This document shows positions 27,481-40,200 of a stretch of DNA of 64,000 nucleotides, piece after piece; within the stretch, counting starts at the first letter, position 1; each line of letters begins with the position of its first letter. The notes beneath the pieces are model-generated. The model saw nothing but the letters and a program-made list of their open reading frames with translations, made no database searches and was not told where the DNA came from. Location: NCBI GenBank assembly GCA_013398955.1, contig VWPU01009501.1, positions 457,501 to 521,500 on the forward strand, given 5' to 3'. The translations under genes and the position numbers were made by a program. The stretch comes from Callaeas wilsoni (taxonomy: Eukaryota; Chordata; Aves; Passeriformes; Callaeidae).

Positions 27481-29698
27481 TTATCTTTCTAAAGATGATG
27501 CAGTAGCACAAAGACTATAAAGAGAAGTCATTTTCCTATGAAGAGTATCAGGCAGCAGGAGTGCTTCTGAGTTGTGTTTTACCAGAACCATTAGTAAAGG
27601 AGACCCTTCAAAAACATTTGTAAGGAAGGATAATAAGCAGGATTCTGTTTAATTCTCGAAAGTATTAATTCTTAAAAATCACTTCAGATTGTAAAAGAAA
27701 ATTTTGTAAAAAGACAATTTTCATCTGTAATTTGACCTTCAAATTAGGCTATTAATGGTGATTAGGCTGTGATAGTAAATGAGAAAGACGTATGTTTCCT
27801 TCAGCAAGCGCAAAACACCAAACACTAATGCTGCAGCGTGAATACAGGCACCCAGACAGGGTGCCTAGAGATCAAAAAGCCAGCCAAAGGTTTTAATTAT
27901 CATATATATCAATACAATATTCCTAACAGTTGGGTTGCTACCCAGAGCATCTTTCTGCAGAAGATTGATCACTGCCATATTCTAGAGTCTTTCCTTCATC
28001 ACTTGCATTTTGATGGCACCTATATCATGTTAAAACTGGCATATCTCCTTTTTAGCAGGCACAATTCCACCTAACAGATGGCCATGATGATAGACATGCC
28101 AAAGAACCAGTATGTGTATCAAGTTTGATTATTAGGGATGAAATTCCTATCCAAGAACATTTGAGTGGCATTCTGCACCAATCGTCTGAACCTATTGGTA
28201 TGGGTTGAAACAAATGCTGTTTTGCTAAAGCAAAGGGATGTGTTAACTACAAAGTAGGGAGATGAGGACTATGTAATTTAAGGTCTTGGTAAAACGGAAC
28301 TAAAGGCCATTGCTTCTGGATCACTCACTCCACTCAGTAAGATTCAGTCACAAAGCAAATCGGTAACTCCTACTGCCTATACAATGGCACAATTTAGTGT
28401 TTCTGGTGTACTTCCTAGTAAATAGTTGTTCTTTTTCAAATGACATTTTAGCTGGCCAGCATAGAGCTCACTGCACCACAGACAGTGCGAAAATCTGTTG
28501 AAAGGAGAGCTGAATCACAGACAATGCATAGACAGTTGGAACACCAAGCAAAGGCTTATGAAAGCTGAATTGACCATCTCCTGACAGAGACGCCTGTTCT
28601 CGTAGGGTACCTTACGCTGTACCTGTTTTTCACCACACTGCAAAGCTGTCACATATTTCATAATAAATGCCTCATTTTAAAATAGCAGACACTGTAATAA
28701 CAGCAGAAATATTTTAACTGGTTTAGACCAAAATTAGTATGTTGTGAAAAGATTATATTACCAAAGTACCCACTCTTAATTGTGCCGGGGCAAATACGTG
28801 GACTCATGGGTGTCCAAAAAGCCATCTAATACTCACATGTTTTCCCTCTGAAAGAAATCACTGTGATGCATAAAGAAAATCCTATAATGTAAAATCATTA
28901 AACTAGAATTTCTGTTAAACATCTCTACTTATATTTAATGGTATTTTATTTCATTTTAATTAGGGACGAATAAGATTTTTAATTTTTTTCTTTGACATAT
29001 ATTTTTACCAAACTGCTGCTAAGGCATCAACATTGATTTCTTTCATATTTCTTCACTTTTTTGTACTTGTGTTTTGCATTTTAACTACAGAAGAAAGGGT
29101 ATCAAAGGCTCCAACTAGGTGGATTTCACAGAGTTTCAAAATGGGACTTCATCATTATTTTTCCATTTGAAATCAAAACATGTAATCTTGCCTAGAGATG
29201 TCTATCCATTATTTATATTGGTTTATCATGGTATAGCAATACCAGACATGTATTTGACTGGTCTAGTGGGCAATCAAATGCACTTTTTTTGATGAGGCAA
29301 TAGTAATTATGATTTAACCTTTCTGATTCAAAGTCATCAATGCACTTCACAATGCTTTGTGGATGCATTAAGCTATAAATTACACTTGTAGAGTCTATGT
29401 GTTATGCTGATTGAGGTTAGCAGATTGTTCTCCTAAGTCCTCACTCCCTGGCAGGTGTGCAAAGGCACCAGGTAACCCAACCCTTACTGTCCTTTTTAAG
29501 CTAGTACTGCAGACCCATGATCTGTGACTGCTGAACAGATTTAGGATGTGTCATTTGCAAATTGTGTAAAAAACATTGAGCAAAAGTAGTTCAAAAATCT
29601 TTTCCTAATTATTATAAACATATGCTTGTCAGAAGACTAGAATTAAGACAGGTTCAGGGGGATTTTATTTCTTTTTAGATTTTCTTTCTCAGAATAAT

Positions 29699-29721
29699 TT
29701 CTTCTTCTTCTTCTTCTTCTT

Positions 29722-29786
<65 letters not shown>
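29699..29786. repeat. Compound TTC then TTA microsatellite
   Basis: About 17 perfect CTT/TTC units (29699-29750) run straight into about 12 perfect TTA units (29750-29786). The TTC part is a pure polypyrimidine tract (GAA on the other strand). Confidence 0.97.
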
Positions 29787-29787
<1 letters not shown>

Positions 29788-32700
29788 AGGACAGCTCAAT
29801 AAGAGGATTGAAGTAAGTTAGGGATTGGGTTACTTTGGCAGTGGCAAATTGAAATTGAACTTTGTGACTCCACCCTGTGCCTTTTGCAGAAGGAAATAAA
29901 ACCTGCAAGAGTATGCATTCCCGTTGCTACTTTTGCCACCATTTTTCTCTAAGGAATGTGAGGGGGATGTTAGAACATGTGCATACAGGGCTCATTCACT
30001 GCCCACAGCTGGCCCAGTCTGCTGGCTGGCACTGCCTGCTTTCAGAGTTGCCCAGTGTCCTGTGGGAATATCTCACTGGAGAGGATTCCCTAATTCTTTC
30101 TTGGTGTGACCAGTACCTATCTTTTTTAGAGGCATTCTTGGGATTTTTTTTTTTTTTTTCAGAAAAGCCTTGATTTTTAGCACGTCTGTCTCTCTTAAGT
30201 ATTTTCTTCACTGACAAGCTCTGTAATGCATCATGGTTAAATGTAGGTGCACTAATTTCATTGAGACATTCAGAGAAACCAATGTTGAAACTAGATGAGA
30301 GATCCTATTCCATTTTTTCAGTACTATATCTTAAACAGTGAAATATAGGTTTATAAATATTATTAGGTATTATTTGACAAATTTTTTAAAAGGGACTATT
30401 TTGTCACAAGATTTGCAGGATGGATGTTGATGACAGATGGATTTTTTTGCCTTTTTTTTTTTTTCCCAAATGAAAGTTCAGTTAAATAGAAGCTAGGTCA
30501 GTCAGATAATTTATCTGATAAGCAACGTTTCTTGTTTAATGGTAATTCTTTAAGATCAGCATGCTTAGTCAAGCATAATTTTTCATCATGAAGTCTTATA
30601 GTTAGAAATGCCACTGATAGATAAGTATTCAGTATCTGTACACATTTCCAAGATCAACATATCCACTTTCCATGTCTTTACAAAGTTAATTTTGTACTCT
30701 GTCTCTTCCTTGTGAAATTACAATTTACATTTTGATTCACCATAAAATTTAGTTCAAACTTTTCCTACTATTTCATTCTAGAGATCCGTCTCCTTTTATT
30801 TAACAGATGTCCTTTGATCTCAAGGAGACAATTGCTGTTTTACTACTTTAATGAAGCTTGTATTATTATAGGCAAAATGAATATTAGACCAAATGGTAGT
30901 AGAAATCCCAGAGGGAAACATGCTTCTCTGTCTGGATCTTGGAAAAGCAGAGTAATTCATTTTACTCACTGATTATATTCAATAAACGCATATTCCCTGT
31001 TCTTATTTACTTTTTTTTAAACTATTATAGGACAGTATTTCTGTTTGTTAGATTCAAGGTACTAGTCACAATTCTTTTGTCACAAGTGACACATTGGACA
31101 GTTCTTAAGTGTTACTGAGAAGAGATAATCTGTTAAAGGAGGTAGGAGTTAAAAATGACACTATTTATACTTTTAAGTAGCTAATGCCCATTTCTTACCT
31201 GTGCTTTCAACAGACATCAGTCTGGATCATGTTTCACTGCCTTTTAGACCCTTATTTCCTAGAAACTAGGAGAAATCAGATTTAAAAGTGACACTTCATA
31301 AAGGAAACAGCAGGGGATGGACACACATGGAGAACAGAAAGAAACAGAAGATAAAGGTACTTGAAGTCAAAAATTAGTTACACATTTGAGAGGGAAGGGA
31401 TGTGAAAAACACAAATTACAGGAATTTTAGCAGCACACATAATGTCTCCTTTCCCTAACATGACATGGCAGTAAGTGGCCACAAAACATGGGATTTATTA
31501 ATAGCTTTGAGAATTTTTTTTGTTCTTTTGACTATTTTTCCACCTATGCAATCTACTTTAGACACAGACTCAACGTTGGGAACAGTACTGATGGTTGCGC
31601 CACACTGCTGGGATGAAGGTTTAATTCAGAAGTATCTTTGGGCATTACATCACTCTCTAGAAAAATGCATACACTGCAACTGAGAGCATGTTGTAAGGAC
31701 AGTCTAAGGTCTGCTGCTAGATGTCATCACAGGAAAAAAAGGCTGCTCAAAAAAAGGGCATAGTTTGACTAGAGCAGTGGCAATTATCTCAGTACAAATC
31801 GATTTGACAGCCAGAAAGATACTGGTTCTTAGGCAGATGTGCAAACGTGACTAGCTTCACCTATCTGATTTCTGACCCCATTCCACATCTGAATCCTGAA
31901 GCAACAAAAAATATAAGGAAAGGGGAACTCCTCAATCAGCACTAAGGAGTGGGAAAAAACCATAATAATTATTGCTTTTAAAATTATCATTAAGCAAAAC
32001 TGAACCATCTCAGAACATGAAAAACTTCCAAGAGTTAAATCATTCTTAAAGAGAACTGGTAACCCTGGGAATCAAAATGTGGGCAGGACTAGTGATGATG
32101 TGGTCCACCTGAACTATTTATCTTCTGGATACAATGTGGAATTCTTTATAGTACAGGTAAAATAACTTGGAAACATTTGGTGCCTGTGAACAGAAAAGAT
32201 AAATATTTTGTCAATTCTTAGTACAAGGTATACTTTTATTTTTGGTAGGATAAAGAATTTGATTTCTTTTTCTGCTGCATTTCTTGTAGACTTATGTTAG
32301 AGAGCAAATAGGAGCTATGAACAACCATTTCAAGTGATGAGCTGTCCCATGCCTGTTTACAAGTCAGGATTTCATTTTACATAGAGTTCTCTATAGCAAC
32401 TTTTTAAAATTTAAATTAGAAACATGGCCAGCAATGCATGCAAAATGTTCATTCATTGTAGTAAACTACAAAAATATTGCTTTTATGCAATGAGAATGCC
32501 ATTGTAGAATTTTAAAAGGCATAGAAATAAAAGACTCCGGATTGGAGTGATTTAAACAAACTCACTAGGATATAGTAGATGATTAAAATACAATCTATAA
32601 TTACATTACACTGGTATCAGGTAAGGATAAAAGCCTATAAATACACTGGGGTCAGGGTAAGCATAAAAAATGAAACAGTTATTTGAATAATCTGAGATCA

Positions 32701-32883
32701 AGTTGCAGTAATTAAAAATGAATGTATTATTCAAATGAAGGAATTAGGTTACAACACTCCTCATATGAAAATATTATTGTGACAGACTGAAATAAGTTGG
32801 AAGTGATTTTGATAAAAAATTGGGGCAAGAAATATAATGATTTACATTGGGGAAAAAGTAGACAATTATGCGGATGAGAGTAT

Positions 32884-33400
32884 TTGCAGCTCCTTCAAAT
32901 CCCTCATCAAAACTCATACCTTTCAGCTGGCCTCCAAGAATTAGCCACTACCCCCAGCCTCTTTCTGGACACTGCTCTTTCAGATACACAGATCAATCCA
33001 TTAAAAATTAAACGTGCTGTAGCTAAGGACTCTACGTGTACTCACAAAGGAATTAATGGGCTCTGCACCCACTAGCAGGCATATTGCTTAATCTACCCCA
33101 CACATTGCTGTTTATCCATTTTCATTGCCATTACCCAGGTCATTTCTGCAATTTGTCTCCTGTTTTTTCTTTGTCATCTCCTGTCAGTTTGGAGGCCAAA
33201 GTCTACACATAAGACTGACACAAAACGCTGTTATTTATGTAAATAGTTGATGGCTACTTGCAGATTAAGTACTTGTTATTATAAATAAAGGTTCTTGAAA
33301 TCTGACCTTTCCATGGCAAACTCCTTGGGGCAGGAACCTGTCTGGAGGTGCTTTGAATATGTAAACCAAGGATATTTAATTATTAATAATAATTAATAAT
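32884..33400 (+). mobile_element. Possible ancient L2/CR1-type LINE or SINE relic
   Basis: Two blocks occur in the order known from widespread amniote repeats: CTCCTTCAAATCCCTCATCA at 32890 and AACTCCTTGGGGCAGGAACC at about 33319. A TAATAATAATTAATAATG tail follows at about 33382-33400. The intervening sequence is too diverged to place. The assignment rests on remembered consensus blocks only. Confidence 0.4.
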
Positions 33401-36084
33401 GAAAGAATACAGAAAGAAACTTGGTGGTTTTTTTCAGGTAATAGCTTTCATATTCCTTATATTAATTAGCTTTTACAAATGTGCTTTGAGAGCCCTCTCG
33501 GAGCAGCTCTTTGCCATTGCCTGTAGCAGGACAGTTGAGAGCTGATCTGCAGGTGCACATATGCCCATCAGTGGACCCATTTGAAATTCTCCCAGATAAG
33601 TGAGTGATTGCACATCAGAAGTCAGAGCAAGATCAGGAGTAGATTTCTTCATTTTTGCCCAGTGAATGCTGCCTGAAATTCTCCTCAAACCTTTCTAGCA
33701 TCTGCAAAAGTCTATTGAAAAGATAATTTAGCTCACTTAAAATATGCCCAGCTATGCCCTTTTAAATCCTCAGTTGATCTTTTTATTACCATATAGTATA
33801 TTTAAGCCTCTCATTCTTACCTGTTAAATCCTTCATACTTTTCTTTTCTAGTCTCTTTTGTCTTCCCTCAAAATGCTGTGTTTGCTTTCCCCCAAAATTG
33901 GATGTTTGTTCATTTTATATCTTTTTCTTCTGCAAAGACTTAGGCACTTCTCAATAGGTTATTCACTCTACAACTTCTTTCTCATACTGTCAACTCTCTT
34001 CTTTAAATTCCCACTCAAATATATTATCTTGATTGTCTTATATATCACTTCCATTTCCAGACAACTGGATCTATCTATTAGATATAGATTAGATATCTGA
34101 GTAGTATTTAAAAGGCATGCAGTTATACATAAGGGACTTCAGATCAAGAAACTGAATAGTCTTGAATGACCTGTCAAAACCAGCCAGATGAAGCTTTTTA
34201 AAAAACCCCTAAAGTTACTGCTACAGCTATTTCCATTTCTCCAGCATTTTCCACTCTTCACCTGTCTGTGCAATAATACCATAAGCAGGTAAATGAGCAG
34301 CGAGAGAAAATGTTAATTCAGAGGCAGAGAGATGACTTGTGTAGAACTATCCTGAACTGATAACGGTAGGATGCAAGGCACAGTATCTCATACACAGTTT
34401 GCACGTCTTTGATAGTGCCATTAAGGAATGTGCTCGGACCAGCTGCAGTGTACCTGTACAACGAAGTCTTCAACTTTAAAAATAACTGTCTGTTTAGGAG
34501 AATATCATTCCAGCAGACTGATCACAGCAAAGGCTTGAGAGAATTCTTGCTATGGCCAGTAAGTCAGGTAGTTGCGCATGTACGTATGTATGTGCTACAG
34601 TGTATGTGTTACCTGACTGGCTTATAGATTGACAATAATCAGTTAATATTTTACCAGTTTGCATTTAATGAAAACTGAAAATGCGGGGTGGAGTACAGGG
34701 CTGCAAGTAGATGGGAAAGAAAATGAGAAAACAGAATTAAACAGGAAGAAGTTACCAGCCGAGAAAACCCCTAGCTAAAAAGACTTAAACACAGAATAAG
34801 AAGCTGCACTGAAAGGCATTTTATATTGTTATGTCAAGCAGTATTTCCATGGACTGGGGAAATGGGTCTAAACTGTCTCTCCTACACATAGGCAATATTT
34901 TCCATTATGAAGATAGACACTAAATCCTGTTTCCACTTCCAGGGCATAGAGAGCATTGATTTTTCCGGTGTCTTAATAAAGAAGTATGAGGACACATTTT
35001 TTGAGATAGGATAGTATAGGATCATCTGCTCAGAACCAAGAAGAAACACATTAAGGGAGAGAGTAATGGAGCATTTTAGTGATTTTGAGTTGTAGATGCA
35101 GATGGTTGTCCATGTGAGTGCTAACTTTTAGCAAAACAAAAAGATATGAGACAGTGAAGCATCTCCAGCAGGTTGTGGATATTGTGAGGTTCACTGCTTG
35201 TAAACTGGCTAGCGTTCAAGAGACTGTGTTTGGGTCTCAGTCATACGTAGGTTAGGCAATGATGAACTACATTTTTCCATGGTGCCAGATTGCATTCTGT
35301 TCCCACACTCCAGAGAGATTCCAAGTTGTTCATTATACTTTGTCCTGGTTAAAAAGGAAGAGAGGCAGTAGATAACATTTAGTGTCCAATAGGACTGGCC
35401 AGAGAAGTGCAGCGATGGGTTCATCGGGGGAGTGGGGAGGGGGTGACCATGAGAACAGCCTTATCAGCAGGGTAGATTTCCAAGCAGACGGGGAGGCTTG
35501 ATAGGTAATTGCTGCCAGTTCTTTCATTCTGTTTCATAAAAATTTCTATTCCCGGGAGCATCTCAAACCTTTAATAGAACTTTTCTTTAATCTCTGTGAC
35601 CCTTTTACTTAGAGTAGCCTCATACTATTCCTCTTAAGATTTTGTGCAGTTCTAAGAGGCCAGCCAGGACACAGAGGTTCATGCCAGCACTACAGGGCTA
35701 GCAGAATTTCACCTTGGTGTGTAATCCCTTCTCCTCCAAAAGCCAGATAGTTCTTCAGGGATCACTGCATGCTTGACATCAAATTTCTTCATTACTCTCA
35801 TGAGACAGAGATAAGTGTTCAAAGGTTTCCACAAACTTTTAACATCATGATTCCCACGTGTTTCCATGGGAGTCACGCACCCTGGAATGCTGTTTTTGCT
35901 CAGCAACAGAAATATTATGAAGTGGCTGATGTTGGATAGTTTCCAGCCCTGGCTGCATCTTTTCACTCTCCAGTTTTGCAGGGGAGTGATTTAAGTAGAA
36001 ATAAGCACCTGTGGGGCGGTGGGTAAGCACAGGTGATTTCCATGAACATCTTATAGGCAGGGGCAGGGAGACATCACCCTGTGC

Positions 36085-36835
36085 TGCCTTTGCCATCTGG
36101 CTGCAGATCTGGGGTGCCAGGCCAGAGGAGGGGTGACACAGTGCAGAACTGCTGTGTCACGGCCTCGGCGTGCTCAAAAACTGACCCTCCCGAGGGCTTC
36201 AGCATCCACCACAACCTGCCCAGCTGCGGACGTGGCAACAGCCTCCTTCGCGCGGGTGTGCCATCGCACCTGGGTCCCTTGTCCCCAAAGTTCTGGTGCA
36301 AGTGGAGGGGCACCGGGAGCCCAGCCGCGGGTGGGGGCGCAGGGCAGTGCCCCGCTGGGGCTGTTTCCGGAGGAGGGAGGGATGCTGCCCAGGAGAAGGG
36401 AAGTGGTCCCTAAACAGCTCCTTAAGTGAGCTGACAACACTGTAATCGATATTGTTCGCTTTGCGCGTCAGTTCGGCAGTTTATTTAAAATATCACCTGC
36501 GGTACGGTGGGTGCCCGCGTCCCCCCCTCCCCGTGAGGGGACACATCTCCGCCACGGGAGCGACAGCACCGCTCTCTGTCGTGACAGGAGAAGGCCGGAG
36601 CGGGCGTCGGGAGCGCGGGGGGCGCGGAGGGTTTAATCAGCCCGCGGCCCTCGCGGCGTTATCAGCGCGCGGAGCCATGTGCAGCCTTGTGGAAAATTAA
36701 ATAAATAACGGCGGCCGCCGCCGCGCGGCGCCACAGCGACACCTGCGGGCCGCGGGGGGCGGCGCGGCCGCCGAGCCCCCGGAGGCGTGCGGGGAACCGG
36801 TCTGGGTACCGCAGCCGCAGCGCAGCGGAAAATTC
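36085..36835. promoter_or_regulatory. Intronic CpG island
   Basis: A sharply GC- and CpG-rich block sits in an AT-rich intron. Positions 36601-36660 contain 12 CpG and 36721-36780 contain 13, whereas flanking kilobases have almost none. The core is 36490-36835. No repeat family, TATA box or conserved reading frame is evident, and the open frames across it look like by-products of base composition. A GATA-type site (TTATCA, 36659-36664) lies in the core. It lies about 13 kb before the PR-domain exon. It may be an alternative promoter for ZFPM2 or a noncoding transcript, or an unmethylated regulatory element. I found no convincing splice donor. Confidence 0.75.
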
Positions 36836-37039
36836 TTACAGCTTTGTCTCTTTGCGTGGCAACCAAAAGAAATTTGTAACTCCAGCTTAGTGTTTTCCAA
36901 TATTTTCTCATTTTTTTCCTACCTTTTTTTAAAGTAATTGTTACACAAGTCTTTTTAAAACTGTGACTCTTCTAACCTATAGCTTAGCTCAGTGCTATCA
37001 TGCTAAGGATCTCAGCTGACCAAGTTACTTAACGTTTGT

Positions 37040-37224
37040 AATTCTTTACTGTGAAGGTAGTGAGGCATTGGCACATGTTGCCCAGAGACACTGTGGATGC
37101 CCCATCCCTGAAAATACTCAAGGCCAGGCTAGATGGGACTCTGAGCATTCTGGTCTATGGCAGGGGGAATGGAACTAAATGATCTTTAAGGTCTCTTCTA
37201 ATACAAGCCATTCTATGATTATGT
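37040..37224 (+). mobile_element. Short CR1 LINE 3' tail, sense orientation
   Basis: Matches the last roughly 185 bases of CR1: ATTCTTTACTGTGAAGGTAG, GTGGATGCCCCATCCCTGAA, GGAACTAAATGATCTTTAAG and the terminal CCATTCTATGATTATG. It starts about 200 bases after the CpG island. Confidence 0.9.
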
Positions 37225-40200
37225 AATTTATATGATGAGTTTGAACTACAGAGGTTTGAAAGGTGGTTTTCATCACTATGTTTTAGTGTTCAACAAAAAT
37301 TTTTCTTTACAAAATGAAAAAAGAAATTTCATATACATACACTGTTTTTCACTTTTCCCTCTGTTTCATCCCTGTGTGGGTTCTGTACCGGCACTGTAGA
37401 TAGAAACTGAGGTACAAAGACCTGGTTCAGCCAGCATATTCACAAGTACGTGTATTCATATACATGTAAAATCACCTTAGTTTACAAGCATAATTGTCTT
37501 GAGTGGAATGTATCTTAACAATAAAGTTCATAAGTCCCAATCTGTCTTGTGGTTTGATTTCTTTTTGCAGTTCTAAGGAGTGGGGTGATGTTCTACAGGC
37601 AACAGTAGTGGTAACACAGGGTCAGACAAAGGCACTAGGAGGTAGGCAAAGATTATCAGTGAGGGAAATGAGACTGCTTCTGTGAGCATGGGTGACAGGA
37701 TTGTCCTTTAATTTCTTGCATTTCAATGCAATTAGCAGGAGGAACCATCCTCTTTTGCTTTTAGACAACAAACTTCCTCTCAGTGATGACATGTTTTTCA
37801 TACACATAAAAAGCCTCACTTCAGCTAAATAGTTCGTTCTGGTCTGAATCTGGAAAGTCAATGAGAAATCAAGTTGCATTTAAAATATCTGTGCATTTTG
37901 TAGAGATATTTCTGAAGAGGTAAGCTGATCATCAGTCTCTGGTCACAGCCTTGCATTTAGACCAGTGGGTGGCTGAGAGTGCAGATTGCAGAAATATTTG
38001 GTCAAGTGCATTGCACTAAATCATAGTGCGATTCTCTGTTAAATTCAATTTTTCGTGCAGACACATCTCGAGGGGGTGCCATTCTCTGCACGGTATCAGT
38101 TCTTCTGTTTTCTCCCCCTCATACTTGAATATTTTAGACATTTAATAAAGTTATTCTTCTTTTGGGATGTATCAGCTTTAAAGCATTTGTATTTGTTAAT
38201 TTTGAACTTTGTCTGAACGCTACCACCTTTCTCAGGACTAAGGCTGTCAGTAGTCAGAAAATAAAAGCATGTAAATTCACTTAATTTTCAGACATCCTCT
38301 CAACAAGATAGGCAAAATGCTCTTAAGGGTGACCTGTAGAAGTCCAGGGAGCCTGCAGAATGCCTCAGAGCCTGGCAGACTCCCCCTAGGGAGCCAGTAT
38401 GCTTTAACTGGCTTCCCATTGAAGCAGCTGTAAGAACTGAATACATAAGAAAGAAAGGTAATGAAAACTGACAAGTTGAAAAGAAATTGAGAGTTTAATC
38501 TGTAAAGTTGTGCTTGAGGGGGCTTCCATCATGATATTCCTATGGAGTAGCAAAAAGAGAAAAAAATTAAGAAACTGCAAAGTATGATGCATTTACATAA
38601 TTTTTTCTTGCACCAGGCGGTATTTATTAATTTCTTTTCTGCCACTTTACTGCACCTCTTTGCCTCTCAAAAAGAGAAAATGAAGTACACAAAACCTGGC
38701 AATCATAATGAATGTGTGAAATGCTCACAGATTATTTATAAGCATGCAAGTTATGTAGTTGTTGGAGATTCTCTCCCTTCTGCTCCTGCTTGGTGATGAA
38801 GAATGGTATTTTAATAGGCAGATGGTAAAGACAATTACAGTTTGGGGCTCAGCTGGGAGTTACATCAGTTTATTGCAAATTATTAGTTGATAAATGCTTT
38901 TGTTTACAAGCAAAGTCTTAAGCAGCTTTGTAATCAGTTTATCAGCTGCAAACTGAATTTTGACAGCTTGCCTTTGGGTATACAGTCACTTTTTTCCTGG
39001 CCATTTAGAAATCATGCTGACCAAGCAGGCACAATGGTAGCTCCTATGCACCTGTACGATGCTCAGTAAACTGGCATTTTTTATTATGCCTGTTTTGGAA
39101 GAAGTCATCAAGTGCGGAATCCTCCTCAATTGTTAATCTGTGTTAGTGTGTACAGCCAGAATCTTAACTGTTTGCTCATTCTTTTTTTCTTTTTTTGTTT
39201 TTTAAGTGCCATCGTGGCCAGAAGTAGCTCAGTCTTTGCTTTCTGCTGTTAACAGTCTCTTACTAGGTGAAATAACTGGGAGACTGGCAGTGGCTTGCAA
39301 TACTTGTTTACCTTGGACACTGTGTATAGCTTGGAAGGTGGAAATGCTTTTGATCACTGACAGTTTTCAGTCAATTTAGCTTCTACTTTGAAATGCAGAA
39401 TTATAATACCTGGGATTTAACCCATTTTGGAGAAATCTGGGGTATTGGTATGGAGTTTTGTGTGTGGGTGGTTGTGGTTTGTTTTTTTTTTTTTTTAATT
39501 AGGTAATTTTTAAATAGAGAAACTGGATTATATGCTTATTATAACTTCTATGGTGTTTACATTTAGAACATACTAAACATGCAAATCTACTTTTACTTAG
39601 TTACTTGTTTAGTAAGAGAGACACTGATTTGTCATAGACTCTGGTTTCCACTGCAGCCAGTGTAAAACATTCCAATGGCTTAAGTGGGAGCAAGACTTTT
39701 TGGAATGAGGAAGTGCCACTTTGCTTTTATGGTTGTTAAGCTGAGGTGAACTAGTTCCTGAACTTCAGCCTGTGAGCTGAACGTTAACATGAGGAAAGGT
39801 CTGAGATAACGCACAATAATAGCAACTGTTTTCTCTGGGTTACAGTGCACGTAACTAAATGCTCCAGCTTCTGTTCGTTATAAAAGCTGGCTTTTGTTTC
39901 TCACAAAGCCATAAGCCTTTTCTGGAGCATGGCCCCTGTACTGAATAAGCAGGCAGGTCTCATAACCAATGTTTCTTACTTTGATTTTAGCATTCTATAA
40001 CTTCTCCATTGCTCTTTATATTTATTGTGTTGCTTTCCTTTACGTATACAAGGTATCACTACAGCTCCTTCTATGTAATCCTTCCTTCCTCTCAGGTGCC
40101 TTTGCCATTCACTCTGCATTTGCCCAGGGGCAAGAAATGAGCCCTACAGCAGCAGGTGCAAGACAGTAGAAAATCCATTGATAAGATGCAGTGTACTCTG

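Noticed and set aside
36133..36911. Overlapping open frames on both strands across the CpG island
   Set aside because: Stop codons are rare because the sequence is GC-rich. The translations are low-complexity Pro/Arg/Ala/Gly with no recognisable domain.
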